Source: Campylobacteraceae bacterium
Lineage (GTDB): Bacteria; Campylobacterota; Campylobacteria; Campylobacterales; Arcobacteraceae
Direction: 5' to 3'
Assembly (NCBI GenBank): GCA_013215985.1
Contig: JABSOL010000009.1
Location: 1 to 33,250 of the forward strand
DNA length: 33,250 bases
The translations under genes were made by a program, and so were the position numbers. The notes under the pieces were generated by a model. It did not search any database, was not told the origin of the DNA, and saw only the letters and a list, made by a program, of their open reading frames with translations. Shown one piece after another: positions 19,008 to 27,877 of this stretch. Within the stretch, counting starts at the first letter, position 1. Every line of letters starts with the position of its first letter.

Positions 19008-20087
19008 TTAGCTTCTCATAATCTTTTTTCTAACACTATTACTTAACATAACAGCAGCAAGTAACATCAGACCTAAAAATACTCTAAACCAATCACTATC
19101 AATTGAAGTATAAGAAATTCCAATATTAACAATTCCAAAAATTAAAGCTCCTAAAGATGCTCCAATAACTGTTCCATAACCACCTGTTAATAAGGCTCCC
19201 CCCATAACAACTGCAATAATTGCTTCAAATTCTTTTAATAAACCTCTTTGTGCATCAGCTGAACCATAATCAAAAACTTGACAAGCAGCAAATACAGTAG
19301 CACAGAATGCTGTTCCCATAAATAATAGAATTTTTACTTTATCAGTTGGAACTCCCATATTTTTAGAAGCTTGTTCATCTCCACCCGTAGCATAAATCCA
19401 GTTTCCATATTTTGTTAATCTTAAAATAACAACACCTACAATAGTAAGTCCAAACCACCATACTAATAACATTTTTATACCAGTAACAACAGGTGTACCG
19501 TCATCAAAAGTATCAATAATTCCCATATTCCCCAAGTAAATAAATACAGAAGTAAAAGCTTCTCCACCAAATAACGATGCTATCCAGTCACCTTCTGCGG
19601 CTTCTTTTACACCACCAACTAAAGTTTGATCTGTTAAAAGTCTTGAAACTGCAACTGTTAATCCTCTTAGTACAAATAAAGAAGCTAAAGTAACAATAAA
19701 TGAAGGTAATTTTGTTTTAACAACGATATAACCATTTATAAAACCAATTCCACAAGCTATTACAAAAGCTGTCGTAATTGAAATCCATGCGGGAAATCCA
19801 TACTCTACTGTCATGATTGCCATTATTATTCCTGAAAATCCAATCATTGAACCAACTGATAAATCAAACTCTCCACCAATCATTAATAAACAAGCTCCAA
19901 CTGCTAGTATTCCAATTAAGGCAGCTTGTTCAGTCCAAGATAAAACACCCTCAAGCCTAAACATTGATTCATCAGCAATTCCAAAAAAAACTAAAAATAC
20001 ACCTATAACTCCAACAACTGAAGTAAACTCTGGTTTTTTAAAAACCTTTGAAAAAAACGATTCTTCACTTATTCTTTCATCTACCAT
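19008..20087 (-). CDS. ABC transporter permease of the sugar/inositol importer (CUT2 type)
   Basis: Inner-membrane channel of the importer, 359 residues, with hydrophobic segments spread through the protein as in the RbsC/FrcC family. The family motif is recognisable in GGEFDLSVGS near residue 72, and GALLTGGYGTVIGA lies near the C-terminus. The start ATG has a Shine-Dalgarno (AAAGGG) on the minus strand. It follows the binding-protein gene after 52 bases that contain a strong hairpin, and it precedes the ATPase gene by one base. Confidence 0.93.
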   Translation of the reverse strand: MVDERISEESFFSKVFKKPEFTSVVGVIGVFLVFFGIADESMFRLEGVLSWTEQAALIGILAVGACLLMIGGEFDLSVGSMIGFSGIIMAIMTVEYGFPAWISITTAFVIACGIGFINGYIVVKTKLPSFIVTLASLFVLRGLTVAVSRLLTDQTLVGGVKEAAEGDWIASLFGGEAFTSVFIYLGNMGIIDTFDDGTPVVTGIKMLLVWWFGLTIVGVVILRLTKYGNWIYATGGDEQASKNMGVPTDKVKILLFMGTAFCATVFAACQVFDYGSADAQRGLLKEFEAIIAVVMGGALLTGGYGTVIGASLGALIFGIVNIGISYTSIDSDWFRVFLGLMLLAAVMLSNSVRKKIMRS

Positions 20088-20101
20088 TTTTTACCCTTTA
20101 T

Positions 20102-20124
20102 AAAACTAGGGAAACCCTAGTTTT
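20102..20124 (-). terminator. Intergenic hairpin between binding-protein and permease genes
   Basis: A perfect 10-base stem (AAAACTAGGG / CCCTAGTTTT) around a three-base loop lies just after the binding-protein stop. It probably acts as a partial terminator or as a 3'-end stabiliser of the binding-protein mRNA, as in many importer operons. The genes downstream still need read-through, since no other promoter is obvious. Confidence 0.6.
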
Positions 20125-20139
20125 GTATTTCAAATATTT

Positions 20140-21045
20140 TTATCTATATTTACCAGCGTATTTTTCTACATTAGAAACATTTGCTTTTGTAATATATCCA
20201 GGTCCTGAGTTAATATCACCACTTTGTAAAACTCCATATTTAGCCATTTGAGTTAATACAACAATTGGCATATAACCTTGTAAATATTGTTGTTGATCAA
20301 TTGCAAAATCAATTACTCCACTTTTAATACCTTTTAAAATATCTTTACTAACATCAAAAGTAACAAAATAAGTATGCTTACCTAATCTTGCTTTTTTAAT
20401 TGCTTTCATTGTTGGACTTGCACCTGTTGGTCCAAGTGTTAAAACAGCATCAACATTTTTTAATTTAGGTTTAACTTTTCTCTCAATTTCAGAAGGATCA
20501 GTATTTACATCTAACATATTATTTTTAACACCTAATGCATCTGCAAAACCTTGACATCTTTTTTCTAATGATACATTTGTAATTTCATGATTTACACATA
20601 AAAAAGATTTTACACCTGCTTTTTTTGCTCTTTTACCAGCTTGCAATCCAGCATCGTACTCAGACTGTCCAATATGCATTAATGTTCCAATTGATTTACC
20701 AAAATCTCCACCTGAGTTAATTGTAATAACTGGAATTCCTAATTTAATCGCTTTTTTAATAGCTCCACCTAAAGCATCAGAATCTGGAATTGAAACAACT
20801 AGACCATCTGGTCTTTTCGCAATTGCTGAATTAATCAGTCTTGCCATTTCAGTTAAATCTCCAGAGGCAGGATTTCTGTAATTTACATTAACTCCCATAT
20901 CTTTTTCTGCGTTGTTAACACCATTTTTAACAACAGACCAAAATGTATCTGTATCTGCACCATGCGTTATAACAGCAATGTTTATATCTTTAGCCATGAT
21001 TAAACTTGATGCACATAATAAACCACACACAATTTTCTTTAACAT
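20140..21045 (-). CDS. Periplasmic sugar/inositol-binding protein of the ABC importer
   Basis: Captures the substrate in the periplasm and delivers it to the permease. 301 residues with a clear signal peptide (MLKKIVCGLLCASSLIMA, cleavage near residue 18). The body is a Peripla_BP_4/RbsB-like fold: VITHGADTDTFWSVVKNG near the N-terminus is typical of inositol- or fructose-binding members, and GPTGASPT lies near residue 220. It has a strong Shine-Dalgarno, AAAGGAG, and is the first gene of the ten-gene operon. Binding of myo-inositol is inferred from iolD/iolE/iolG downstream. Confidence 0.93.
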   Translation of the reverse strand: MLKKIVCGLLCASSLIMAKDINIAVITHGADTDTFWSVVKNGVNNAEKDMGVNVNYRNPASGDLTEMARLINSAIAKRPDGLVVSIPDSDALGGAIKKAIKLGIPVITINSGGDFGKSIGTLMHIGQSEYDAGLQAGKRAKKAGVKSFLCVNHEITNVSLEKRCQGFADALGVKNNMLDVNTDPSEIERKVKPKLKNVDAVLTLGPTGASPTMKAIKKARLGKHTYFVTFDVSKDILKGIKSGVIDFAIDQQQYLQGYMPIVVLTQMAKYGVLQSGDINSGPGYITKANVSNVEKYAGKYR

Positions 21046-21320
21046 AATAGACTCCTTTAATTTGTCTTTCTACATTCCAATTCTAAATCAAAAGAGTAGC
21101 AATTGAATATCATTTGTTCAAAATATAGAAAAAATCTTTAAACATGTGTAGTTATGTAACATAAATAAACAATTCTTATTTTTTTGATATTACAATTAGA
21201 ATTTTGTTATTTTATGAGTATAAAAGTTACATATATTGCCTTATTTTATCTACAATCTATAAAAGTATTGTAAAATTGTTAAAAATCTTTTATAGTTATC
21301 TAAACTTTATAGGATAAATA
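21046..21320. promoter_or_regulatory. Divergent promoter region of the two inositol transcription units
   Basis: This 275-base gap holds no gene I can support. For the minus operon, TATATTT at 21121-21127 after a T-run is a possible -10 box. A 13-base palindrome, TTATGTAACATAA, sits at 21152-21164. Its half TATGTAAC (21153-21160, plus) recurs in inverse orientation at 21226-21233. These may be sites for a regulator that controls both sides. I could not choose a single -10 box for the plus operon; several A+T-rich candidates exist. Confidence 0.4.
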
Positions 21321-22430
21321 ATGAAAAAAGAGCTAATTATTATTGGTGGTGGTTATGCAGGTACAACTTTAATCAATAAACTTGAAAGTAAATTTACTAT
21401 TACTTTAATAGATGAAAATAAATATCATATAGAACAAACTGAAATTCATAGGTATTTAGGTGGTCAAATACTTTTAGATGATCTTATTTTTAAGTATGAA
21501 AACTATTCAAAGAAAAAAAATTTTAATTATATAAATAAAACTGTTACTAAACTTGATTTCGAGAATAATATAGTTTTTATGGATAATGAGTCTTTAAAAT
21601 ACGATTATTTAGTTATTTCAAATGGTTCTAAAACATTTTTTCCTAAACAAATTAAAAATCTTGATTTTCATAAAAAGGACATAAAACTTCTTGAAGTAAT
21701 TAAAAACTTTAAAAATGATTTTGATTCATTATTAAAAATAAAAAATAAAAAAATAAATATTGTAATTGCAGGAGCTGGATTAAGTGGTGTTGAAATTGCC
21801 ATTGAATTAGCACAAAAAATAAAAGATAATAATATCAGTCCAAATGATATGAAAATTACTTTAGTAGAGCAGCAAAAAACAATTTTACCTGGAAATAATG
21901 ACTTCTTAATAAATAAAACAAAAGAAGTATTAAATAATTTTGATGTTACTTGTGTACATAATGAATTTATTACTCAAATAGAAGATAATAAAATAATCTT
22001 ATCAAATAATGAAGAGATATTTTATGACTTATCATTATTTGTTTTAGGTGTAAGTACAATTAATATTAAAAATGAGAACAATATTGAAGTAAATATTAAA
22101 AATCAATATATTGTAAATGATTATTTTCAAATAAATGATTTTTCTAATGTTTTTTGTATTGGAGACGCAGCACAAACACTAAGTCCTGAAGGTAAATATA
22201 ATTTACCAACAGCTCAAATGGCAAATCAACAAGCAGAAGTTTTAAGTTCAAATTTAAAAAATATTTTAAAAAATAAAACATTTATTATAAAAGAATTAAA
22301 ACTGAAAGGAGTATTAATAGATTTAGGAAAGAATAATGCAGTTGGTCTAATTGGTAATTTAAAATTAAATGGATATATTGCGTTTATATTAAAAAGGTTT
22401 ACTAGTTATTTGCATAAAATAAAATTTTAA
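21321..22430 (+). CDS. NDH-2-like FAD/NAD(P)-dependent oxidoreductase
   Basis: A flavoprotein of the type II NADH dehydrogenase/pyridine-nucleotide-disulphide family. The FAD-binding motif GGGYAG is at residues 9-14, the NAD(P)-binding motif GAGLSG near 151 and the second FAD motif IGDAA near 281. The C-terminal part (VGLIGNLKLNGYIAFILKR) resembles the membrane-attaching end of NDH-2 enzymes. At 369 residues it is slightly short for NDH-2 but complete. It is the first gene of the plus operon with the IolG paralogue (18 bases) and iolA (10 bases). A sensible role is re-oxidising NADH made by inositol catabolism and passing electrons to quinone. A sulfide:quinone or other reductase role cannot be excluded. 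Confidence 0.82.
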   Translation: MKKELIIIGGGYAGTTLINKLESKFTITLIDENKYHIEQTEIHRYLGGQILLDDLIFKYENYSKKKNFNYINKTVTKLDFENNIVFMDNESLKYDYLVISNGSKTFFPKQIKNLDFHKKDIKLLEVIKNFKNDFDSLLKIKNKKINIVIAGAGLSGVEIAIELAQKIKDNNISPNDMKITLVEQQKTILPGNNDFLINKTKEVLNNFDVTCVHNEFITQIEDNKIILSNNEEIFYDLSLFVLGVSTINIKNENNIEVNIKNQYIVNDYFQINDFSNVFCIGDAAQTLSPEGKYNLPTAQMANQQAEVLSSNLKNILKNKTFIIKELKLKGVLIDLGKNNAVGLIGNLKLNGYIAFILKRFTSYLHKIKF

Positions 22431-22448
22431 ACAAAAAAAGGGTTCTCT

Positions 22449-23471
22449 ATGAAAATATTAAAAATTGGTATTGTTGGTCTTGGAAGAATGGGACAAGAGC
22501 ATTTACAACTTATATCTGAGTATATTCCAGGTGCAAAAGTAAAAGCTGTATGTGACATTGAGTTTAATGATAATGCAAAGAAATTGATTAAAAAGTATGG
22601 AATTAGAGAGAAATACAGTGATTATAATAATATGTTAAAAGATAAATTACTTGATATTATTTATATTTGCACACCTATTGACGATTTAACAAGAATCTCA
22701 ATTGCATGTATAAAAGCGAATAAACATACATTTTGTGAAGAAAACTTGTCTAAGCGTCCACAAGATATAAAAGACTTAATGAAAGTTCTTGAGAGTTCTA
22801 AATCAAAATTTTTTGTTGGATTAAATAAAAGGTTTGATAATAATTTTAATTCTGTAAGAGACACAGTATTAAAAGGAAAAATAGGAGAACCTCAAATTAT
22901 AAAAATAACTTCAAGAGATCCAGATTTTCCATCATTGGAATATCTAAAGAGCTCAGGAGGTCTATTTTTTGATATGACTGTTGATGATTTTGATATGTTA
23001 AGATATCTAACTGGAGCAGAAATTGAAGAAGTTTACGCAATGGGTGCTGTATTAATTGATCCAAGAATTAAAGAGTTTAATGATATTGATACAGCAACAT
23101 TAAATGTAAAACTTTCAAATGGTGTTTTATGTGTAATTGATAATTCAAGAAGAGCTTTATATGGTTATGACCAAAGAATAGAAGTACATGGTTCTCTAGG
23201 AATGGTTACAACTTCAAATGAATTACAATCAAAAGCAAAAATTTATACAGGATATGGGGTTATTGAAGAAAAACCTCAGTATCTAATGTTAGAGAGATAT
23301 AAGTATGCTTATATTAAAGAAACTGAACATTTTATTTCATGTATATTAGAAGATAAAGAACCCCTAACAGGTTGCAATGATGCTTTAGAAACATTATATG
23401 CAGCACAAGCGGCTATGAAATCTTTAACTGAAAATAGACCAGTAAAGATTTCAGAAATTAAATTAAATTAA
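22449..23471 (+). CDS. Catalytically degenerate IolG paralogue (Gfo/Idh/MocA family)
   Basis: 340 residues, clearly similar to the IolG at 11564-12580 over its length (shared [27 protein letters not shown]). The Rossmann motif [12 protein letters not shown] is kept. However, the catalytic Lys of CEKP is Glu98 here (CEEN), and the catalytic His four residues after Asp175 is Asp179 (DMTVDDFD). Loss of both should abolish normal alcohol oxidation. The reading frame is intact and sits between the flavoprotein and iolA genes with good ribosome sites, so it looks retained, not decaying. Possible roles are ligand sensing, partner binding or different chemistry. Calling it an active inositol dehydrogenase would be risky. 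Confidence 0.85.
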   Translation: MKILKIGIVGLGRMGQEHLQLISEYIPGAKVKAVCDIEFNDNAKKLIKKYGIREKYSDYNNMLKDKLLDIIYICTPIDDLTRISIACIKANKHTFCEENLSKRPQDIKDLMKVLESSKSKFFVGLNKRFDNNFNSVRDTVLKGKIGEPQIIKITSRDPDFPSLEYLKSSGGLFFDMTVDDFDMLRYLTGAEIEEVYAMGAVLIDPRIKEFNDIDTATLNVKLSNGVLCVIDNSRRALYGYDQRIEVHGSLGMVTTSNELQSKAKIYTGYGVIEEKPQYLMLERYKYAYIKETEHFISCILEDKEPLTGCNDALETLYAAQAAMKSLTENRPVKISEIKLN

Positions 23472-23481
23472 AGGGAAAAAA

Positions 23482-24984
23482 ATGAGTAATGTAATTAAAG
23501 CGTTAATAGATGGAGTATTAGTTGAAAGTAAATCTACTCAGTTTGTAGATATGGTATCACCTCTAACAAATGAAGTTATTGGAAAAGTTCCGTGTATGTT
23601 AAAAGAAGAAATAGATGAAGCTGTGCAAAAAGCTCATCAAGCATATTTATTATGGAGATTTACTCCGGTAATGACAAGAACTAGAGTAATGCTTAAATAT
23701 CAAGCGCTTGTAAAAGAAAATATGGAAGAGTTGGCTACTATTTTATGTAAAGAATCTGGAAAAACTTTTGCTGACGCAAAAGGTGATTTAGTAAGAGGTT
23801 ATGAAGTAATTGAATTTGCTTGTTCTGCTCCTACTCTTTTAATGGGTGAAACAATTGAAAATGTTGCAAATAAAGTTAATACTTACTCATATAAACAAGC
23901 GATTGGAGTTTGTGCAGGAATCACACCTTTTAACTTCCCAGGAATGATTCCTTTATGGATGTTTCCATTATCAATTGTCGCAGGAAATGCATTTATTCTA
24001 AAACCTTCTGAAATGGTTCCAAATACTGCTTTAAGATTAGCAGAACTTTTATATGAAGCGGGAGCTCCTAAAAATATCCTACAAGTTGTTCATGGACAAA
24101 AAGAACAAGTTGATATGTTATTAGATCATGATTTAGTTAGATCATACTCATTTGTAGGAAGCCCTGCAGTAGGAGGATATATTTATTCACGTGCAACTGC
24201 TAATTTAAAAAGAGCACAGGCTTTAGTAGGAGCTAAAAACCATATGGTAATTATGCCAGATGCAAATAAAGAGAATGTAATTAATGCACTTGTTGGAGCT
24301 TCAATGGGAGCAGCTGGGCAACGATGTATGGCTATATCTGTTGCTTTATTTGTAGGATCTTCAAAAGAATGGATTCCTGAATTAGTAGAAAGATTAAAAA
24401 AAGTAAAACCTGGTGTTTGGGATGATGAAAGTGCTGATTATGGTCCACTTATTACTAAAAAAGCTCAAGAAAAAGTTGAAAGATTAATTCAAGAAGGTGT
24501 AGATGAAGGTGCTAACTTAGTATTAGATGGAAGAGGAGCTACAGTTGAAGATTATCCAAATGGAAACTGGGTTGGTCCTACTGTATTTAGAGATGTTAAA
24601 GTTGATATGAGTATTTATAAAGAAGAAATCTTCGGACCTGTTATTTCACTTTTAGAGCCTAAAACATTAAATGAAGCCTTAGATATTATTAATAATAATA
24701 TGTTTGGGAATGGAACTTCTATCTTCACATCAAGTGGGGCATCTGCTACTAAATTTAGAAGAGAAGTACTTGTTGGCCAAGTTGGTATTAATATTCCAAT
24801 TCCTGTTCCTTTACCATTCTTCTCATTTACAGGTTGGAGAGGATCATTTTATGGTGATTTACATGCTTATGGAAAACAAGCTATGACTTTTTATACTGAA
24901 ACTAAAACAGTTACAGAAAAATGGTTTGAAAATGAAGAACATGAAGAAATTGCGTTTAACTTCAAAGAAAATCACTCTAAATAA
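23482..24984 (+). CDS. iolA: (Methyl)malonate-semialdehyde dehydrogenase (CoA-acylating)
   Basis: Converts malonate semialdehyde plus CoA and NAD+ to acetyl-CoA and CO2, the last step of inositol breakdown; methylmalonate semialdehyde is the other family substrate. Length 500. It shows the MMSDH signature: Asn in [12 protein letters not shown], Cys283 in GQRCMA, and Asn instead of the general-base Glu in GAKNH. The C-terminal [13 protein letters not shown] stretch is typical. It closes the three-gene plus operon and ends before a strong palindromic terminator. Its presence beside iolD/iolE fits inositol use and supplies an outlet for malonate semialdehyde whichever upstream route makes it. 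Confidence 0.94.
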   Translation: MSNVIKALIDGVLVESKSTQFVDMVSPLTNEVIGKVPCMLKEEIDEAVQKAHQAYLLWRFTPVMTRTRVMLKYQALVKENMEELATILCKESGKTFADAKGDLVRGYEVIEFACSAPTLLMGETIENVANKVNTYSYKQAIGVCAGITPFNFPGMIPLWMFPLSIVAGNAFILKPSEMVPNTALRLAELLYEAGAPKNILQVVHGQKEQVDMLLDHDLVRSYSFVGSPAVGGYIYSRATANLKRAQALVGAKNHMVIMPDANKENVINALVGASMGAAGQRCMAISVALFVGSSKEWIPELVERLKKVKPGVWDDESADYGPLITKKAQEKVERLIQEGVDEGANLVLDGRGATVEDYPNGNWVGPTVFRDVKVDMSIYKEEIFGPVISLLEPKTLNEALDIINNNMFGNGTSIFTSSGASATKFRREVLVGQVGINIPIPVPLPFFSFTGWRGSFYGDLHAYGKQAMTFYTETKTVTEKWFENEEHEEIAFNFKENHSK

Positions 24985-24990
24985 TATCTA

Positions 24991-25022
24991 GTTTAATAAA
25001 AGAATTTATTCTTTTATTAAAC
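24991..25022. terminator. Bidirectional terminator between iolA and the BKACE gene
   Basis: Perfect 14-base arms (GTTTAATAAAAGAA and its complement) around a TTTA loop. The genes converge here, and T-rich sequence follows on the plus strand. The stem is A+T-rich but long. Confidence 0.7.
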
Positions 25023-25026
25023 TTTC

Positions 25027-25863
25027 TTATTTAAAAATACCCAATACTTCTTTCATTGTAATATTATCTATACTTTTAATATTTAGATTATCTAAGCACA
25101 TTTTTAAATATTTAACTTGAGAAGAATTATTAGAAGCTAGTTCTCCACTTGGTAAAACAATTGAATTCTCAAAACCAATTCTCAAATGCCCACCTAAACA
25201 AGCAGCCATTACTAAAGAAGGTATTTCCATTTGTCCAAAAGCACATACCATCCAATTAATTTGACTGTTAAGTTTAAGTTTTTCAAGAGTGTTTAAAAAA
25301 ACTAATAAATCTTTTGGATTTGATTCTTTATTCTTTGAATATCTTCCTAAAACAAATAAAATACTATGTTTTTCACCACAAATGATTTCTTGTTCTAATA
25401 ATTTATTAAATTTTATTAAATCTTCATAAGAATATAAAATATGCTGTATTCCAATATTTTCAGCTCTCGAAAAAAAGAAAAAATCTTTTATTTCTTTTAA
25501 TGTTTTTACTGAGTCATTTTCAATTATTTCTTTTATACTAATTGAAGCACACTCTGGTTTTAAATTCTTTATTAACCTTCTTATATCAGAAGAGTTATAC
25601 TCTCCTAAAGTTTCACTTGTAACTTGAACTATAAAATCATCATGCAAATCTTTTTTTAAAAAGTGCAGCGTTTCTTTGTATTTATTTAAATCTAAACTAT
25701 GTTTATTTTTATCATCTCGTATATGCAAATGAATAGCTTGCGCACCTTCCTTAGCGCATAATTTTGCAGTTTTTAATAAATCATATTTATTTAAAGGTAC
25801 TTTTTTATGGTCTTTAAGTGATAATCTAGCCCCATTTGCGGCTATCATTATTCCAGTTTTCAT
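25027..25863 (-). CDS. BKACE (beta-keto acid cleavage enzyme, DUF849)
   Basis: A zinc TIM-barrel enzyme of the family founded by Kce, which condenses a beta-keto acid with acetyl-CoA to give acetoacetate and a new acyl-CoA. Zinc-binding His45 and His47 lie in IHLHIRD, and Glu232 in LRIGFENS takes the place of the third-ligand region of Kce. The opening AANGARLSLKDH is the family start. Length 278 is normal. The start overlaps the aminotransferase stop as TAATG, so the two are translationally coupled. The aminotransferase partner suggests the beta-keto acid comes from an amino compound. The real substrate cannot be read from sequence alone. Confidence 0.9.
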   Translation of the reverse strand: MKTGIMIAANGARLSLKDHKKVPLNKYDLLKTAKLCAKEGAQAIHLHIRDDKNKHSLDLNKYKETLHFLKKDLHDDFIVQVTSETLGEYNSSDIRRLIKNLKPECASISIKEIIENDSVKTLKEIKDFFFFSRAENIGIQHILYSYEDLIKFNKLLEQEIICGEKHSILFVLGRYSKNKESNPKDLLVFLNTLEKLKLNSQINWMVCAFGQMEIPSLVMAACLGGHLRIGFENSIVLPSGELASNNSSQVKYLKMCLDNLNIKSIDNITMKEVLGIFK

Positions 25864-27206
25864 TAAAAACCTTTCATTTTTAAAGAAATATTTATAGCTT
25901 CTTCTAATTTATCTACAAGCTCAATAATTTCTTTTTTATTAATAATAAATGGAGGTGCTAATAAGATATGATCACCTTCAATTCCTAAATTACTTCCTGA
26001 ACTTGGATAACATAATAGTCCCAAATCTTTAGCTGTTTTTTTTATTTGTACATTTATTTTTAATGAAGTATCAAAGCATTTTTTACTTTCTTTATTTTCT
26101 ACAAGTTCAATTCCTACAAAAAGTCCTTTTCCTCTAATATCACCAATATAATTATGGTTTTTAAAACGTTCTTTTAATTCATTTTTTAAGAATATCCCCA
26201 TTTTTTTAACATTTGAAAGTAAATTATTTTTATCTATTTCTTCTAAAACTGCTAATCCTGCAGCACAAGCAGTTGCATGTCCTATATAAGTGTGTCCATG
26301 AGAGAATGAACCTGAGCCATTTTTAATTTTATTAAATATATTTTTTGAAATAAGAGTAGCAGCTAGTGGCTGATATCCACCTGCTATTCCTTTAGCAATT
26401 GTTATAATATCAGATTTAACACCTGTGTACTCAGAAGTAAACATATAAGCAGTTCTTCCCATTCCACACATGATTTCATCAAAAATTAGTAAAACTCCAT
26501 ATTTATCACAAATCTCACGTATTTTTTTATAATATATTAAAGGTGCTCCAACTGCACCTAATGCAGAACCTACTATTGGTTCCATTATAAAAGCACTAAC
26601 TGTTTTAGAGCCAAGTTCTAAAATCTTTTTTTCTAAGTATGAAGCAGCTCTAAGTGCATATTCATCTAAACTTTCTTCTTTTGTTTTTAATCTATAAGCA
26701 TACATAGGCTCAATATGATGCATACAAGAAGATAAATATGGTGAAAAAGCCTCTTTTCTTTTTAAACTTCCTCCAACACTTAAAGTACTAAGAGTATTGC
26801 CATGATATGATTGAAGTCTTGATATTATATTTATTCTCTCAGGCTCATTATTTTCAAGATGATATTGCCTTACAAGTTTTAATGCTGTTTCAACTGCTTC
26901 GGAACCTCCTGATAAAAAATAAACTTTGTCTATATTAGAAGGTGCTTTTTTTACTAAAATGGCCGCTAATTCTTCAGCAGGTTTATTTGTCATAAAAGAA
27001 GTATGAGCATAAGCCAAAGTATCTACTTGTTTTTTAATAGCATCTCTTACTTTTTTATTACTATGTCCTAAACAAGAAACAGCAGCTCCAGATGATCCAT
27101 CTAAATATTTTTTTCCGTTTTCATCAAATATATATATACCCTCACCTTTTACAGCAACTGGTAAAACTTCATTTAAATCTCTATGTAAAATGTAACCTGT
27201 ATCCAT
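25863..27206 (-). CDS. Class III PLP-dependent aminotransferase
   Basis: Transfers an amino group, usually from an omega- or beta-amino acid or an amine, to pyruvate or 2-oxoglutarate. It is an ornithine/omega-amino-acid aminotransferase-type protein of 447 residues. PLP-binding features are present: SGGSEA near 99-104, Asp243 in FDEIMCGMGR and Lys272 in AKGIAGGY. It lies 9 bases after the GntR gene and overlaps the BKACE gene. Together these suggest a short catabolic operon in which the transaminase makes the keto acid that BKACE cleaves. Beta-alanine, beta-glutamate, beta-lysine-like or diamine substrates are all possible. Confidence 0.93.
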   Translation of the reverse strand: MDTGYILHRDLNEVLPVAVKGEGIYIFDENGKKYLDGSSGAAVSCLGHSNKKVRDAIKKQVDTLAYAHTSFMTNKPAEELAAILVKKAPSNIDKVYFLSGGSEAVETALKLVRQYHLENNEPERINIISRLQSYHGNTLSTLSVGGSLKRKEAFSPYLSSCMHHIEPMYAYRLKTKEESLDEYALRAASYLEKKILELGSKTVSAFIMEPIVGSALGAVGAPLIYYKKIREICDKYGVLLIFDEIMCGMGRTAYMFTSEYTGVKSDIITIAKGIAGGYQPLAATLISKNIFNKIKNGSGSFSHGHTYIGHATACAAGLAVLEEIDKNNLLSNVKKMGIFLKNELKERFKNHNYIGDIRGKGLFVGIELVENKESKKCFDTSLKINVQIKKTAKDLGLLCYPSSGSNLGIEGDHILLAPPFIINKKEIIELVDKLEEAINISLKMKGF

Positions 27207-27215
27207 AATTTTTCC

Positions 27216-27848
27216 TTATCTTAATAAAACTATTTTAGAACCTGTTTCAAAATAATGATCTTTTATTGTATTTTCTATATTTTCTTTATCTAGTGATTTT
27301 AAAACATCAAGAATCTTTTTATGTCTATTTTTGATTTCTTCTAATGTATATAATTTAGACCAATTCTGTGAAAATAAAAGCAAAGACTTTTTATTTAGTT
27401 TTTCTAAAACATCCAGTAAAACCGTATTTTTCGCATATTTTAAATAATATTTATGAAATTTTTTTCCAAGTTCTGCAACTTCTTTTGCATTATTATCTTT
27501 ACTGCACATTAAATATAAGTATTCTTCTAAAACAGAAATATCTTTTTCATTAGCATATGAGGCAAAACTTCTTGCTAAAAAACCTTCAATCAAACCTTTT
27601 GATTCATAAGTGTTTAAAATATCAGAAGATGAAATATTCTTAAGAAACACACCCCTATTTTGAACTTGTTCTAAAATTCCTAAAGAAACTAATTCAGATA
27701 AAGCTTCTCTAATTGGTGCACGACTAACTTCTAACTTTATTGCAATAAAATTTTCTTTTATTTGTTCATTTTGTTTGTACTCATTGTTTAAAATAGCTTC
27801 ATAAATATATTCTATGATTTTGTTTTTTAAAGATATATTTTTTATCAT
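27216..27848 (-). CDS. GntR-family (FCD/FadR subfamily) transcription regulator
   Basis: A repressor or activator with an N-terminal winged helix (SRAPIREALSEL is the canonical recognition region) and an all-helical FCD ligand-binding domain. The frame is open upstream to a TTG at 27887, but that TTG is part of an operator palindrome and lies at the expected transcription start. ATG at 27848 has AAGG six bases upstream and gives a 210-residue protein starting MIKNISLKN, normal for the family. It is the first gene of the operon with the aminotransferase and BKACE genes. Two copies of TTGTCGACAA lie between its promoter and start, so autoregulation is likely. FCD regulators usually bind an organic acid related to the pathway. 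Confidence 0.9.
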   Translation of the reverse strand: MIKNISLKNKIIEYIYEAILNNEYKQNEQIKENFIAIKLEVSRAPIREALSELVSLGILEQVQNRGVFLKNISSSDILNTYESKGLIEGFLARSFASYANEKDISVLEEYLYLMCSKDNNAKEVAELGKKFHKYYLKYAKNTVLLDVLEKLNKKSLLLFSQNWSKLYTLEEIKNRHKKILDVLKSLDKENIENTIKDHYFETGSKIVLLR

Positions 27849-27856
27849 TTTGAACC

Positions 27857-27866
27857 TTGTCGACAA
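27857..27866. promoter_or_regulatory. GntR operator, proximal copy
   Basis: Perfect 10-base palindrome TTGTCGACAA, of the form known for FadR-subfamily regulators (TTGT...ACAA). It lies 8 bases before the proposed GntR start codon, exactly 21 bases from an identical copy. Confidence 0.75.
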
Positions 27867-27877
27867 TTTCTTCTTTA

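Noticed and set aside
19813-21106. Three short plus-strand frames (starting 19813, 20048 and 20912)
   Set aside because: They overlap the permease and binding-protein genes in antisense, and their composition mirrors those genes. None has a convincing start.
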